NCBI GenBank assembly: GCA_903927025.1
Contig: CAIYLG010000052.1
Coordinates: forward strand, 186,001-250,000
Reading direction: 5' to 3'
Length of the DNA stretch: 64,000 bases
From: an uncultured Armatimonadota bacterium
GTDB taxonomy: Bacteria; Armatimonadota; Fimbriimonadia; Fimbriimonadales; Fimbriimonadaceae
The position numbers and the translations under genes were made by a program. The notes beneath the pieces were generated by a model. That model had not been told where the DNA came from. It ran no database searches and saw only the letters and a program-made list of their open reading frames with translations. This document shows positions 1 through 9,608 of the stretch, in pieces. Within the stretch, counting starts at the first letter, position 1, and every line of letters starts with the position of its first letter.

Positions 1-1
1 A

Positions 2-1174
2 ATGGAAATCCGTCGAACCGATCTCCTCCTTTGGACGGTCGACTCGAACGACCCAGGAAGTGCCCGTGAAGGCGCCTTTATTCAGCGAGCCCGAGAGGTG
101 GGACTGCCCCTCATTGTGCTCCTAACGAAATGCGATCAGCTCGCACCAGACGAAGTCGCAGCGTTAGTGGAATATGTATCCAACGAGACCGGCATCCCTA
201 AACACGATGTGCTGCCCGTCTCCGCGTACGACCACGCCGCCGGTAAGTCTAAAGAGATTGATCATTTGGTTCAGCGCCTCAACAGTGCGGCACATCAAAA
301 AGTCGAATTTCAGGCGGATGCCTACGAAGCAAAGCTTCGGGAAGCGATAGACGGGAGCATTTCCACCCTGCGGTTCCTTGTCGAGATCAATGCGCCCAAC
401 GCACGGTATCTCGCCGCGGAGCGTGGCTATCTCGAAACCAGCGCCCTGGGGATCGGGACTGCCGCGAAGCGAGAGTGGATTCGCGCCCTGCGTGAGGAGT
501 GCGCCCAAGTCGCCCATTCGATCGCAAGCAAATCGATTGAAGACGCCGACGTTGTGGAACTTATGCTTCGCAAAGCACTTCCCCCAGCTGTGAACCGAGC
601 GACGACCAATTTCATGCAGACCCTCAGGAAACTCGTGCGTGACGAGTGGCGAAATGCTTTGGAGCAGCGGTGCCGGGACCTAGAGGCACGCCTCACCGAG
701 TTGACTATCACGCGTCCGGATGCAAAGGCTGACCTCGATTTCCTTCGCGATGAGGCTGAGGCATTCCGCATTCGCGCAGAGGTCGTATTTGCCGAAACGG
801 ATCCAGCCCCAATCGACAACCGACTCTTGATTGTTGGACTCGGTGCCGCTGCCTCCGTGATCACCGTTTCAATTCTTCCGATCGCCGTTGCTGGCGTCGT
901 CGCCGCAGTTGCTGTGCGTCAGAAGAAAGGGCTCACCGGAAGCGGAGCCGATTCTGTGATCGCCGCCCACATCGAGGAGGCGCTGATCGCCGGATTCGAA
1001 AAGGTTGCCGACCAATTCGAAAGAGCCATTGAGCGAATCGTCATTGAGGTTGCTCAACGATCTCTGATCACGCTCGTCAACCGGCGCGGCGGACCGGATT
1101 ATCAAACCATACAGGTGATCGAAAGGCGAGGATGCCAGCTAATGGATGACCTCGTCTCCGTCCGACGATGCTGA
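2..1174 (+). CDS. Dynamin-like GTPase, C-terminal part (5' truncated by window edge)
   Basis: The reading frame is open to the first base of the window, so the true start and the P-loop lie upstream. What remains begins in the G domain: the G4 motif TKCD is at residues 42-45 (counted from the first visible ATG), preceded by a hydrophobic strand. After it come about 200 residues of mostly charged helix and a hydrophobic hairpin at about 273-305, then a helical tail. This order (GTPase, helical stalk, membrane hairpin, helical tail) is that of bacterial dynamin-like proteins, which remodel or tether membranes. The end overlaps the next GTPase gene by 7 bp, so the two are co-translated and may act as a hetero-pair, as known for some bacterial dynamin pairs. 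The family call is good; the role is inferred. Confidence 0.7.
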   Translation: MEIRRTDLLLWTVDSNDPGSAREGAFIQRAREVGLPLIVLLTKCDQLAPDEVAALVEYVSNETGIPKHDVLPVSAYDHAAGKSKEIDHLVQRLNSAAHQKVEFQADAYEAKLREAIDGSISTLRFLVEINAPNARYLAAERGYLETSALGIGTAAKREWIRALREECAQVAHSIASKSIEDADVVELMLRKALPPAVNRATTNFMQTLRKLVRDEWRNALEQRCRDLEARLTELTITRPDAKADLDFLRDEAEAFRIRAEVVFAETDPAPIDNRLLIVGLGAAASVITVSILPIAVAGVVAAVAVRQKKGLTGSGADSVIAAHIEEALIAGFEKVADQFERAIERIVIEVAQRSLITLVNRRGGPDYQTIQVIERRGCQLMDDLVSVRRC

Positions 1175-3672
1175 CCGAGAGTCCACTAAGACGGGTCGTT
1201 TCCACTTTCGATCTCAGAGAGCATGCCGACCGGTTAGATGACCGAGAACGCGATGCGTCTCTTGGCCTAATTGTGATGGTCATAGGGGCTGGCAATTTTG
1301 GCAAGTCCAGCCTTATCAACGCGCTGTGCGGACGGGAGGTCGCACCCGTTTCCGTGATTCCTAAGACGTTTAAAATCGACGTCTTTTCCTACGGCAGAGC
1401 CGGAACAGCACTTGTCCGAAGGGTTGGTGAGGCCCGTCCCAACGAGATGACGACGGAGCATGCCCGGCTCGTCGAGTCGGAGGCGGAGCGGCAGTTCAGC
1501 GACCGCAATCAGGTGCGCCTCGCCGAAATCATCTGGCGATATGAGAACCTCAACCTGCCGAGAGGCATTTCCCTCGTGGACACGCCAGGCATCTCCCAGG
1601 CCATCGGAAGTGGGGCGAAAGGTATTTCGCTCACAACAGTTCTGGGAAGCACATTTGAGGTGGATGAAGTTTGGGCTCGGTGGTTTCACCGCGCAGACCT
1701 TGTGCTGTGGGCGTTTTGTGCGAACAAGATGGAAGATGCCGACACGCAAAGTGCCCTTGAATCTGCACTGAAGCTCTTTGATAAGCCAATCCTTCCTATC
1801 GCCACAAAAGCTGACCTGATTCCCCAGGAGCGGTGGCCCGAAATTCACGAGCGGTTCAATGCCGTGTACGGCCCCATCCTAGGCGAGAGACAGGCTGGTG
1901 AGCTGCAGCTGACCGTGTGTGGAGGGAAGCGCCCAGAACTGTCAGGGACAGGAATCAAGGAACTGCGAGACACCCTGCTTAAAGTCGGCTCAGAAGCAAT
2001 GGCGATAAAGCAGTACGCCGACGAAGCCTTTCTCCGCGATGAATCAGCAGCTGTCTCTATGCTTCTGGATCAGACGGCAATGACCCTTGTCACCAATCTG
2101 CGCGCCATCGCTTCTCTAGGGGATGCGTTGGCTGAGGAGGCAGAGAAAGAAGCGGAGCGAGGACGCCAGGAAGCGATTAGGCGGGTCAATAATTATCTCG
2201 GCGAGGTTCGCCGAAATCCGATGTTGCCTGAGGTCGCGAGATCGGTACACGGATTGACCAAAGGAGGGCGCTCCGGCAACATCGCGACCGAGGCGAAACA
2301 AAGGCTTATCTCCCTGATCGACGAGCGCCACATCGAGAGAGAGGTAAACGAGGCCTTCGCCGAGAGCGCAAGATCCTTGGAAGCCACCGCGACCCGCCTT
2401 TCTCAGGGAACAGACATCACCCGGCTCAGCTTCAAGTCCAGCGGGAAAGTCACCAGCCAGGCGGTTCCTCTTCGCCTGAAGCTCAAAGCATTCGCTGTCA
2501 CCTCCAAGCTGGAGTTCCCGATGCAGCTTGAGAATCCTTCCGGATTTCTCGGGAATGCATGGGACGTGATTAAGCGCGTCTTGGGCCTTGACCGATTTTC
2601 GCTTTCAGATATCCAAGTGGCGATGTCCAGCGCTCTTTTGGTCCCTGAAACTGAGATGGAGGTCGCGATGCTGCAGGCTCTCCACGAAGGGTTTGCACCT
2701 GCTCTGAAGGATGCCGTTGAAACGGCGCTTCGAGATCATCTCAATACTTCTGACAGCGAGGCGCTTAGCCTGCTTTCTGCCGTTGATGCAAGTCTTCCTC
2801 TCCTTGCCCCTGCTTCAGCGCAGCCTGAAGTCACCACCTATGGACCCCAGGCGGCCTATTGGTCCAGCCTTTCTCCAGACGTTGACATCCTGATTGGACT
2901 CGCGCGACAAGAATTGGCCAATGAGCTGGACGAGTTCCGACTGTTGCTTCAAGAGCCCTTCGCTTTTGAATCTCCGCAGGTGTTTCCAGCCTTCGATCAG
3001 ATTTGGCCGCATCGAAAGCTTTCGTCCAAGCGAGTCTCTGTGCAGATCAGACTTTCAAAGGTGATGCAGGAGGCGCGTTTGAGCGAAAAATCAAACGAAG
3101 ACTCGGAGGATGATGGTGCGTTCCTGCCGGCGCTTCTGGCGGCACAGTTGGGTCACCTGACGAATTCCGACCTCGTGACCCAATTGGATGAACGGCTCGC
3201 GGAGAGCGTAACGGGAGTGGAGTATCAGTCCGCTGGAATTGCCCTCGCCGAAATCGGCGCCAGGGAGTTTGCATCCGCAATTGAAGCCTCCTCACGCACT
3301 TGGCGAGCAGCTTCTTCTCGCGAGAGATTGTGGAACTGGGATTTTGGCGGAGGCACTCTCTTTGGCCTCGTTGCGGCAATGTTGGTTGGAATCGTGATGA
3401 TGTTCATTCGTCGCGATGCCGGATTCTCTTGCATCGCGGTTGGAATCATGTGGTGCATCATTGGGTTCTTTCGCCCCCAGATAGAACTGTCCACTCGGTA
3501 TCGAGCAAACATCGGCACCGCTGTTGAGTTGGAAGTCGTCGCCTGCCAAAAGGATGCGGCCACCGCAATGGGCCCTGCTCATGTGCAGGAGATTCTTGAG
3601 TCGATGGCTGCGGAGATTTCGCCAAGACCTCTTCAGAGACTTCTCGTGGCCGCAGAGCTTCTCGAGATCTAG
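1168..3672 (+). CDS. Dynamin-like GTPase, second of a tandem pair
   Basis: 834 residues. G1/P-loop GAGNFGKS is at 40-47, a candidate G2 threonine at T67, G3 DTPG at 138-141 and G4 TKAD at 213-216, so the G domain is complete. A long helical region follows, with heptad-like stretches around 310-420, and a strongly hydrophobic double segment lies at about 727-768, followed by a 66-residue helical tail. This fits a membrane-inserting dynamin-like GTPase rather than a ribosome-assembly GTPase. The ATG start lies inside the end of the preceding GTPase gene (7 bp overlap), which indicates translational coupling. No SD sequence is obvious. Possible roles are membrane repair, vesiculation or phage defence; the sequence does not decide between them. 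Confidence 0.8.
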   Translation: MLTESPLRRVVSTFDLREHADRLDDRERDASLGLIVMVIGAGNFGKSSLINALCGREVAPVSVIPKTFKIDVFSYGRAGTALVRRVGEARPNEMTTEHARLVESEAERQFSDRNQVRLAEIIWRYENLNLPRGISLVDTPGISQAIGSGAKGISLTTVLGSTFEVDEVWARWFHRADLVLWAFCANKMEDADTQSALESALKLFDKPILPIATKADLIPQERWPEIHERFNAVYGPILGERQAGELQLTVCGGKRPELSGTGIKELRDTLLKVGSEAMAIKQYADEAFLRDESAAVSMLLDQTAMTLVTNLRAIASLGDALAEEAEKEAERGRQEAIRRVNNYLGEVRRNPMLPEVARSVHGLTKGGRSGNIATEAKQRLISLIDERHIEREVNEAFAESARSLEATATRLSQGTDITRLSFKSSGKVTSQAVPLRLKLKAFAVTSKLEFPMQLENPSGFLGNAWDVIKRVLGLDRFSLSDIQVAMSSALLVPETEMEVAMLQALHEGFAPALKDAVETALRDHLNTSDSEALSLLSAVDASLPLLAPASAQPEVTTYGPQAAYWSSLSPDVDILIGLARQELANELDEFRLLLQEPFAFESPQVFPAFDQIWPHRKLSSKRVSVQIRLSKVMQEARLSEKSNEDSEDDGAFLPALLAAQLGHLTNSDLVTQLDERLAESVTGVEYQSAGIALAEIGAREFASAIEASSRTWRAASSRERLWNWDFGGGTLFGLVAAMLVGIVMMFIRRDAGFSCIAVGIMWCIIGFFRPQIELSTRYRANIGTAVELEVVACQKDAATAMGPAHVQEILESMAAEISPRPLQRLLVAAELLEI

Positions 3673-3790
3673 GGAGTTCAATCTTTCCGCCACTTTCACA
3701 AAACTTTCGCGTAGTATCTTGAGTCAGATGGCAGGGAATGGGCACAATATGTGCATCTCTGTCTACTAAGTTTCCGTCCCTCCTTTAGCC

Positions 3791-6700
3791 ATGCCTCAAG
3801 ACAAGATCGTTGTCGTCGGTGCTCGTGAGAACAATCTCAAGAACATCACGGTGGAAATTCCCCGTGATCAGCTCGTGGTCATCACTGGCCTTTCCGGGTC
3901 AGGAAAGTCGTCCCTCGCGTTTGATACCATCTACGCCGAAGGCCAAAGGCGCTATGTGGAATCGCTAAGCGCCTATGCACGGCAGTTCCTGGGGCAGATG
4001 GATAAGCCGGATGTGGACCACATTGATGGCCTTTCGCCAGCTGTATCAATCGATCAGAAGAGCGCCAGCAAAAACCCTCGCTCAACGGTGGGAACCGTTA
4101 CCGAGATCTACGACTACCTCCGAATCCTATTCGCGAGAATCGGCACACCCTACTGCATTAACGGCCACGGCCCGATCGAACGCCAGTCGACTGACACCAT
4201 TGTCGATATTGCGAAGTCCCTTCCCGAGGGAACCCGAATGCAGATTCTGGCCCCCATCGTTCGCGGACGAAAGGGTGAATACAAGTCCGTTCTCACCGAC
4301 ATCAACAAAGCTGGCTATGTTCGGGTCCGTGTGGATGGAGAGACTTACGAAGTCACCGACGAGATCCCGATGGATCGGTACAAGAACCACACCATCGAGG
4401 TGATCGTCGACCGAATCGTGGTCAAAGACGGGATTGAGCGCCGTCTCTCTGACTCGATTGAAGCAGCCCTTAAAATGGGCAAAGGGTTGGTCACGCTCTC
4501 CATCGAAGCCCCCAAGGGCGCGGAACTTCCCGAGATCGTCAAGAGCATCGCTGCCCAGCAGGCGGACATCATGCCTGAGAACGGCCCGGACGTCAAGGAT
4601 CTCCTCTTCTCCGAGAGCTACTCCTGCCCCGTTTGCGGCTACTCGCTCCCTGAACTTGAGCCAAGGATGTTCTCCTTCAACTCCCCGTACGGCGCCTGTT
4701 CCGAGTGCACCGGCTTGGGAACTAAGACCGAGTTTGATTCTGACCTCATCGCTCCAGACCCTAAAAAGTCGTTGAGAGATGGCGGCATTCTCCCGTTCGT
4801 TTACAAGTCTGGAGAGGTCAAAGACTGGTGGCCAGAGATGCTGGATGCTGTTGGCGTGAAGCTTGGCTTTGATGCGTCCCTACCAATAGGAACACTCTCT
4901 CCAGAAGCGCTGGATGCGGTCTGGAATGGCCTCAGCGAGCCCATCACCGTTCACATGAAGTACTCCCGTGGAGTGCGGACGTTCCAGAGCAACTGGGACG
5001 GCGTTCTCGGTGCCCTGCGTAAGCGGTACGAGCACACAGAGAGCGAGTGGGTCAAGTCTGACCTCGAGCAGTACATGTCCACCAAGCCATGTCCGTCCTG
5101 CAAAGGTCGAAGGCTGAAGCCCGAATCCCTGAGTGTAAGGGTTGCTGATCGGGATATGTCCCAGGTAACGACCCTTGCCATCGATGAGGCTCTGGAGTTC
5201 TTCCGAGGGCTCACCGCAAAATTGAGTAAGCGCCAAATGACGATTGGTGAGCGAGCCGTCAAAGAAGTTCTGGAGCGCCTGCGATTTCTCACTGACGTTG
5301 GTCTCGGCTACCTGACCTTGGATCGAAATGCGAGAACCCTCGCAGGTGGAGAAGCCCAGCGAATTCGCCTTGCAACTCAAATCGGCTCCGGTCTCATGGG
5401 GTGCCTTTATATTCTCGACGAGCCGTCGATCGGACTTCACCAGCGCGATAACCGTAAGCTGATCGAAACCCTGATTCGCCTCCGCGACCTTGGCAACACC
5501 GTCCTTGTGGTAGAGCACGATGAGGAAACGATGCTGGCGGCGGACCACCTGATGGAGTTGGGTCCAGGAGCCGGAGAGCATGGCGGAAGAGTTGTAGCCC
5601 AAGGAACAGTCGCTGAGTTCCTCAAGAGCGATGCCGTGACCGCCAAGTATCTCACCGGTGAAATGGAGATCGAAATCCCAGAGCACCGTCGAGTTCCGGC
5701 AAGCAAAATTCAGCTCACGGAAGTCCAGCCGATCGAGCGCATCACGAAGAAGAAGAACAAGGCACCCAAAGAGTCGGTGATGCTTTCGCCGAAATGGATC
5801 ACCATCCAAAATGCCCGAGGGAACAACCTTAAGAACATCGATGTGGAGATTCCTCTCGGAGTCTTTGTCTGTGTTACGGGCGTGTCCGGGTCTGGCAAGT
5901 CCACCCTGATTCAAGACACGCTATTCCCGCGCCTCATGTATGAAGTGTACGGAACCCGGACGGTGTGGGAACCCCATGACGGTGTCTCCGGCCTCGATCA
6001 CTTTGACAAGGTCATCGACATCGACCAGTCTCCCATCGGCCGAACTCCGAGATCCAACCCGGCCACATACACTGGCACGTTCGACATGATCCGAGAGCTG
6101 TTCGCGATGACGCAGGATGCCAAGATTCGCGGATACAAGAACGGTCGCTTCAGCTTTAACGTCAAGGGTGGCCGGTGCGAGGCATGCAAGGGCGATGGCG
6201 TGCTCAAGATTGAGATGGTCTTCCTGCCCGACGTCTACGTGCCGTGTGAAGTCTGCAAGGGCAAGCGATACAACCGCGAGACGCTGGAAGTGAAGTACAA
6301 GGGAAAGAATATCTCGGAGGTCTTGGGAATGACCATCGACGAGGCCTGCGACTACTTCCGCCAGATTCCCAAAATTTATCGCAAGCTTGAGACCCTCCAA
6401 GAGGTCGGGCTGGGCTACGTTCGTATGGGACAGCCCGCCACAACGCTATCCGGAGGAGAGGCTCAAAGAATCAAGCTGGCTGCGGAGCTATCCAAGCGCT
6501 CGACCGGAAATACGATCTACATCCTTGACGAGCCAACGACTGGGCTCCACTTCGAAGATGTCCGCAAGCTTCTCGCCGTCCTTCATCGCCTCGTCGATCA
6601 GGGCAACACCGTGCTTGTGATTGAGCACAACCTTGACGTGATCAAAACAGCGGACTACCTCATTGACATGGGGCCAGAGGGTGGACACGGTGGCGGGCAA

Positions 6701-6850
6701 GTGGTCGCTTCAGGAACTCCAGAAGATGTTGCGCTGGTGAAGACCAGCCATACCGGCCGATACTTGGCTGAGATCTTCCAACGCCACAAAGACAGGGCAC
6801 CTGGTCTCTTAGCCGCCGCTGAAGCAAGGGCGAGCTACACGCCAAGCTGA
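3791..6850 (+). CDS. uvrA: Excinuclease ABC subunit UvrA
   Basis: Damage-recognition ATPase of nucleotide excision repair; it loads UvrB on DNA lesions. 1019 residues, slightly longer than the usual ~940. Two ABC modules are visible: Walker A TGLSGSGKS near residue 35 and TGVSGSGKS near 700, each with a late LSGGEAQR or LAGGEAQR signature. Two zinc modules are present: CPVC...CSEC near 278 and CEAC...CEVC near 800. The protein opens with the family hallmark VVGARENNLKNI. The extra length comes mainly from a lysine-rich linker before the second ABC module and a short C-terminal tail. It stands alone on the plus strand and its stop codon abuts the convergent pxpC. I see no clear LexA-type box in the 118 bp upstream. 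Confidence 0.98.
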   Translation: MPQDKIVVVGARENNLKNITVEIPRDQLVVITGLSGSGKSSLAFDTIYAEGQRRYVESLSAYARQFLGQMDKPDVDHIDGLSPAVSIDQKSASKNPRSTVGTVTEIYDYLRILFARIGTPYCINGHGPIERQSTDTIVDIAKSLPEGTRMQILAPIVRGRKGEYKSVLTDINKAGYVRVRVDGETYEVTDEIPMDRYKNHTIEVIVDRIVVKDGIERRLSDSIEAALKMGKGLVTLSIEAPKGAELPEIVKSIAAQQADIMPENGPDVKDLLFSESYSCPVCGYSLPELEPRMFSFNSPYGACSECTGLGTKTEFDSDLIAPDPKKSLRDGGILPFVYKSGEVKDWWPEMLDAVGVKLGFDASLPIGTLSPEALDAVWNGLSEPITVHMKYSRGVRTFQSNWDGVLGALRKRYEHTESEWVKSDLEQYMSTKPCPSCKGRRLKPESLSVRVADRDMSQVTTLAIDEALEFFRGLTAKLSKRQMTIGERAVKEVLERLRFLTDVGLGYLTLDRNARTLAGGEAQRIRLATQIGSGLMGCLYILDEPSIGLHQRDNRKLIETLIRLRDLGNTVLVVEHDEETMLAADHLMELGPGAGEHGGRVVAQGTVAEFLKSDAVTAKYLTGEMEIEIPEHRRVPASKIQLTEVQPIERITKKKNKAPKESVMLSPKWITIQNARGNNLKNIDVEIPLGVFVCVTGVSGSGKSTLIQDTLFPRLMYEVYGTRTVWEPHDGVSGLDHFDKVIDIDQSPIGRTPRSNPATYTGTFDMIRELFAMTQDAKIRGYKNGRFSFNVKGGRCEACKGDGVLKIEMVFLPDVYVPCEVCKGKRYNRETLEVKYKGKNISEVLGMTIDEACDYFRQIPKIYRKLETLQEVGLGYVRMGQPATTLSGGEAQRIKLAAELSKRSTGNTIYILDEPTTGLHFEDVRKLLAVLHRLVDQGNTVLVIEHNLDVIKTADYLIDMGPEGGHGGGQVVASGTPEDVALVKTSHTGRYLAEIFQRHKDRAPGLLAAAEARASYTPS

Positions 6851-7675
6851 CTAAACGCTAAGGGCTAATCGAAGCAGGTTCAGGCGAACCTGCTGGTCTA
6901 GGGCGGCTTGTTCGCGAAGCTGAAGGGACTCCTGAGCCGTGACGAGTTGGAAGGTCACGGAGTCACCTGGCCGCAGCTGTCCAATTCGACCCAGATCAGA
7001 CGAGCAGATTGCGGCGGCCATTGGATAGCCTCCAATGGTTGGTCCATCCGGTCCCAGCATGATAAGGGTCCCGTCGTTGGACACTTGGATGACGCCAACG
7101 CACTGTGGAGTACTGGTCAGTTCATAGGTGTGCGCGGCAATTCTCGGCTCCAGGCGAATCCCCACTCGGTTGGCACTTCGGCTGACTTTGAAAGTGGAGA
7201 GAATCTGCTCAATCCCGATCAGGCTCTCATTTGGCCCCGCCATCACCCGAATAAGATGCCGTTGCGTGACATTGTGAAGCGGCTCTTCGGTCCTCCGTAC
7301 CCATCCTTGCGGGTGCTGAACCGGGCCGCAGGCGATGTAGGCTCTGGCCCCGGTAGGGGGAGGCTCGATAACGAAGGTATCGCCTTTTTGTGCCGTGAAT
7401 ACCGCACTTGCCTCGGTCAGTCCCGACGCGAGCCTTATTGGGGCAGGGGCACCAGCAACGCCCACCGTACAGCTTTCAACCACCTCGAATTTCGCCTGCG
7501 CCATGCTAAGTTCCCAGCAAGCTTGGCCAATGGAAACCCCTGCCAACACATTGGCAACTTGCCATGACTCCTCATCAAACGCGCCGCCAACAGGAACACC
7601 AAAACGGCGGCGGCCGAGGATAGGCTGGCCGAGGACATCGACCGGACCAAATGCCTTGACGAGTCTAAGGCTCAC
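6851..7675 (-). CDS. pxpC: 5-oxoprolinase subunit PxpC (biotin-dependent carboxyltransferase-like)
   Basis: 274 residues, full length for the KipA/PxpC family (cyclophilin-like fold related to urea amidolyase). With PxpA and PxpB it forms the prokaryotic ATP-dependent 5-oxoprolinase, which opens cytotoxic 5-oxoproline to glutamate. Recognisable features are the N-terminal FGVPVGGAFDEESWQVAN segment, which marks the family (usually GVPxSGAMD), and the C-terminal DGPTIGGYPMAAAI block. It starts with GTG, overlapping pxpA by 4 bp (GTGA), and is the last gene of a pxpB-pxpA-pxpC operon. Its stop codon touches that of uvrA on the other strand, with no room for a separate terminator. Confidence 0.93.
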   Translation of the reverse strand: MSLRLVKAFGPVDVLGQPILGRRRFGVPVGGAFDEESWQVANVLAGVSIGQACWELSMAQAKFEVVESCTVGVAGAPAPIRLASGLTEASAVFTAQKGDTFVIEPPPTGARAYIACGPVQHPQGWVRRTEEPLHNVTQRHLIRVMAGPNESLIGIEQILSTFKVSRSANRVGIRLEPRIAAHTYELTSTPQCVGVIQVSNDGTLIMLGPDGPTIGGYPMAAAICSSDLGRIGQLRPGDSVTFQLVTAQESLQLREQAALDQQVRLNLLRLALSV

Positions 7676-8457
7676 GCACCAACCCCGAATCCTGCATCAG
7701 TCAGGGTCTTAAAGACGAGTTCTGCAAACTCAAGGCAGTTTGGAGTGTCGCCGTGGAGACAGATGGAGTCGACATTCGGAGCAAGCTCAAGAACCTTGCT
7801 TTGGATTTCCTCCGGATCTCTTAGGACCGCACCAGGCTCGGTTCTCGGCATGAGCAACCCATTCGAAGTCAGTCTGCGGTCAGCAAATCCCTCCCGCAGA
7901 AAGGATTGCCCTGCCCGCACCGCAATTTCCTTGTGCGCGGTTGCCTCAAGTCCCATCAAGGGCATCTTGTAGATTCTCAGCAACAGGATGAGAGATTGAA
8001 TTCCAGGGAACTGGGAGAGGAAGATCCCGCTTGCCTCATACGCTGATGTGGGAGGTGGAATCTTGCGGATTGCTGTCCTCCAGTCTGTGGGAAGCAATAC
8101 CGCCGTATCGTTGTAGAAAGCGCCGTGCGGCTTGACGTAGACGGGCGTTGCGAGAGACCGGAAGTTTTGAAGCTGATCGAAGATGCTCTTTAGGTAGGTT
8201 CTTTCATCGCCAGGTTCCATGCTTGTACGTCCCATTGATTCTCGGTCGGGATACCCGGGGTGGGCACCGATTCGAACGCGCTGTGTTTGGCACAGTTCAA
8301 CCGTTTCGCGGGTGGTTTCTAAAGATCCCGCGTGGGAGCCGCAGCAGATATTGGCGCTGCTGGCAAAGCGGAGCAGCTCACGATCATAGGGGAACCCTTC
8401 GCCGATGTCGACGTTAAGGTCAATAGTCTTTTTCCCGATGATCTGTGACACCTTCAT
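7672..8457 (-). CDS. pxpA: 5-oxoprolinase subunit PxpA (LamB/YcsF family)
   Basis: 261 residues, close to the usual ~250. The N-terminal signature DLNVDIGEGF, then SSANICCGSHAG, is the LamB/YcsF (TIM-barrel-like) metal-site region; a late GDTPN motif is also present. PxpA is the catalytic subunit that acts on 5-oxoproline together with PxpB/PxpC. Genes overlap by 4 bp on both sides (ATGA and GTGA), so the three subunits are tightly coupled. Compared with typical members (ACGFHAGD) this copy reads CCGSHAGS, a small divergence in a conserved block. Confidence 0.93.
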   Translation of the reverse strand: MKVSQIIGKKTIDLNVDIGEGFPYDRELLRFASSANICCGSHAGSLETTRETVELCQTQRVRIGAHPGYPDRESMGRTSMEPGDERTYLKSIFDQLQNFRSLATPVYVKPHGAFYNDTAVLLPTDWRTAIRKIPPPTSAYEASGIFLSQFPGIQSLILLLRIYKMPLMGLEATAHKEIAVRAGQSFLREGFADRRLTSNGLLMPRTEPGAVLRDPEEIQSKVLELAPNVDSICLHGDTPNCLEFAELVFKTLTDAGFGVGA

Positions 8458-9086
8458 AGGCGCTGTCCCTTAAGAGAATCATAGTCGGTCTTGGCTATGG
8501 ACACAAACCGAACTTGATCTCCAGCCTTAATTGGAAAGTAGTCGTCATCTGGAGCGACTAAGCACAGAGGTGTTTCGCCGATCAAGGCCCAGCCACCGGG
8601 ACGTTCGAGGGGATAGATCCCGGTTTGGCGTCCGGTGATTGCGACCGAACCGGGGGTGATGCGAATCCGTGGGGCAGGTCGCCTAGGCATTCCGCTTAGC
8701 CGAGACGGAAGGTAGCCAAGGTAGGGAAAGCCAGGGCAGAAGCCCACCGCAAAGCATCGATAGATCTCTGACTGATGAAGTCGAACGACTTCTTCTGCCA
8801 AAAGTCCCAGTGCGGACGCCACCACCTCAAGGTCTTCACCCAGTTCGTAGCAAACTGGTATTTCGTGCAGTCTGGATACGGTTTTTCCGAAACTGGCCTG
8901 AACGCTTTCTAAGCTACTTGCCTTAAAATGAGTTGGGTCAACGTAGACCGCAACTGTGTCGTAACTGGCCACCGCCTCCAGCAATCCGGGAATAGCCATG
9001 CGCATGAGCGCATCGGCCAGTTCGAAGGCCGGATGATCGAGGTCTCTCAGCAGAAGGGCGCTGTCGCCCAGCGGCTCAATGGTCAT
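8454..9086 (-). CDS. pxpB: 5-oxoprolinase subunit PxpB (KipI family)
   Basis: 210 residues of the KipI/PxpB (allophanate hydrolase subunit 1) family. The FCPGFPYLGYLP motif and the following PRRPAPRIRITPGSVAITGRQ-like block, which precede the GIYP segment, are characteristic. First gene of the pxpBAC operon. Its ATG sits at 9084-9086, back to back with dut, so the two promoters share the short region up to about 9134. KipI homologues in Bacillus inhibit a sporulation kinase, but here the complete pxp set argues for oxoprolinase. Confidence 0.93.
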   Translation of the reverse strand: MTIEPLGDSALLLRDLDHPAFELADALMRMAIPGLLEAVASYDTVAVYVDPTHFKASSLESVQASFGKTVSRLHEIPVCYELGEDLEVVASALGLLAEEVVRLHQSEIYRCFAVGFCPGFPYLGYLPSRLSGMPRRPAPRIRITPGSVAITGRQTGIYPLERPGGWALIGETPLCLVAPDDDYFPIKAGDQVRFVSIAKTDYDSLKGQRL

Positions 9087-9133
9087 TGAGCCTCTATACT
9101 ATTCGACACTTGCTGTCGCCGTCTCAAAAAGTT

Positions 9134-9577
9134 ATGCTTGAATCGCCTATGGTCGAAGTTCCCATTCAGTTATCTGATGCCGCTACCCTGCCGGCCTATC
9201 AGACACCGGGTGCTGCCGGCATGGATCTTTGCTGTTCAGAGGAGTTTTCCATCTGCCCGATGGAGCGAAAGCTTGTTGGCACGGGAGTTCGAATCGCCGT
9301 GCCAGAGGGCTATGAAGCTCAAGTTAGGCCCCGATCGGGTCTGGCGTTCCGTCACGGCATCTCTTTGGTCAACACTCCTGGGACTATAGACTCAGACTAT
9401 AGGGGTGAAGTGAAGCTCATTCTGATCAATTTCGGCTCAGAGACAGTCCAATTTAGCCAGGGCGAGCGAGTCGGTCAACTGGTGATCTGTCCAGTGATCC
9501 GAGCGAGCCTGAAAGTGGTGGATGAACTGGATGGCACACAACGCGGGGCAGGCGGATTTGGGAGCACAGGCACATGA
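9134..9577 (+). CDS. dut: Deoxyuridine 5'-triphosphate nucleotidohydrolase (dUTPase)
   Basis: Hydrolyses dUTP to dUMP and pyrophosphate, preventing uracil incorporation and feeding dTMP synthesis; works as a trimer. All five motifs are visible in order: AGMDL, PRSGLA, the long block NTPGTIDSDYRGEV, RVGQLV and the C-terminal GAGGFGSTG arm. About 148 residues, normal for the family. I set the start at the ATG at 9134; the ATG at 9149 is equally possible, since neither has a clear SD, and an upstream TTG at 9086 would add an unlikely 16 residues. The thymidylate synthase gene thyX at the far end of the window is the next pathway step. Confidence 0.95.
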   Translation: MLESPMVEVPIQLSDAATLPAYQTPGAAGMDLCCSEEFSICPMERKLVGTGVRIAVPEGYEAQVRPRSGLAFRHGISLVNTPGTIDSDYRGEVKLILINFGSETVQFSQGERVGQLVICPVIRASLKVVDELDGTQRGAGGFGSTGT

Positions 9578-9608
9578 TGCACACGTGCTGGATTGGGGAG
9601 TACACCCG

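Noticed and set aside
4880-5914. 344-codon open frame on the minus strand
   Set aside because: It lies entirely inside uvrA, antisense; the uvrA protein is fully conserved over this stretch and the frame has no recognisable product.
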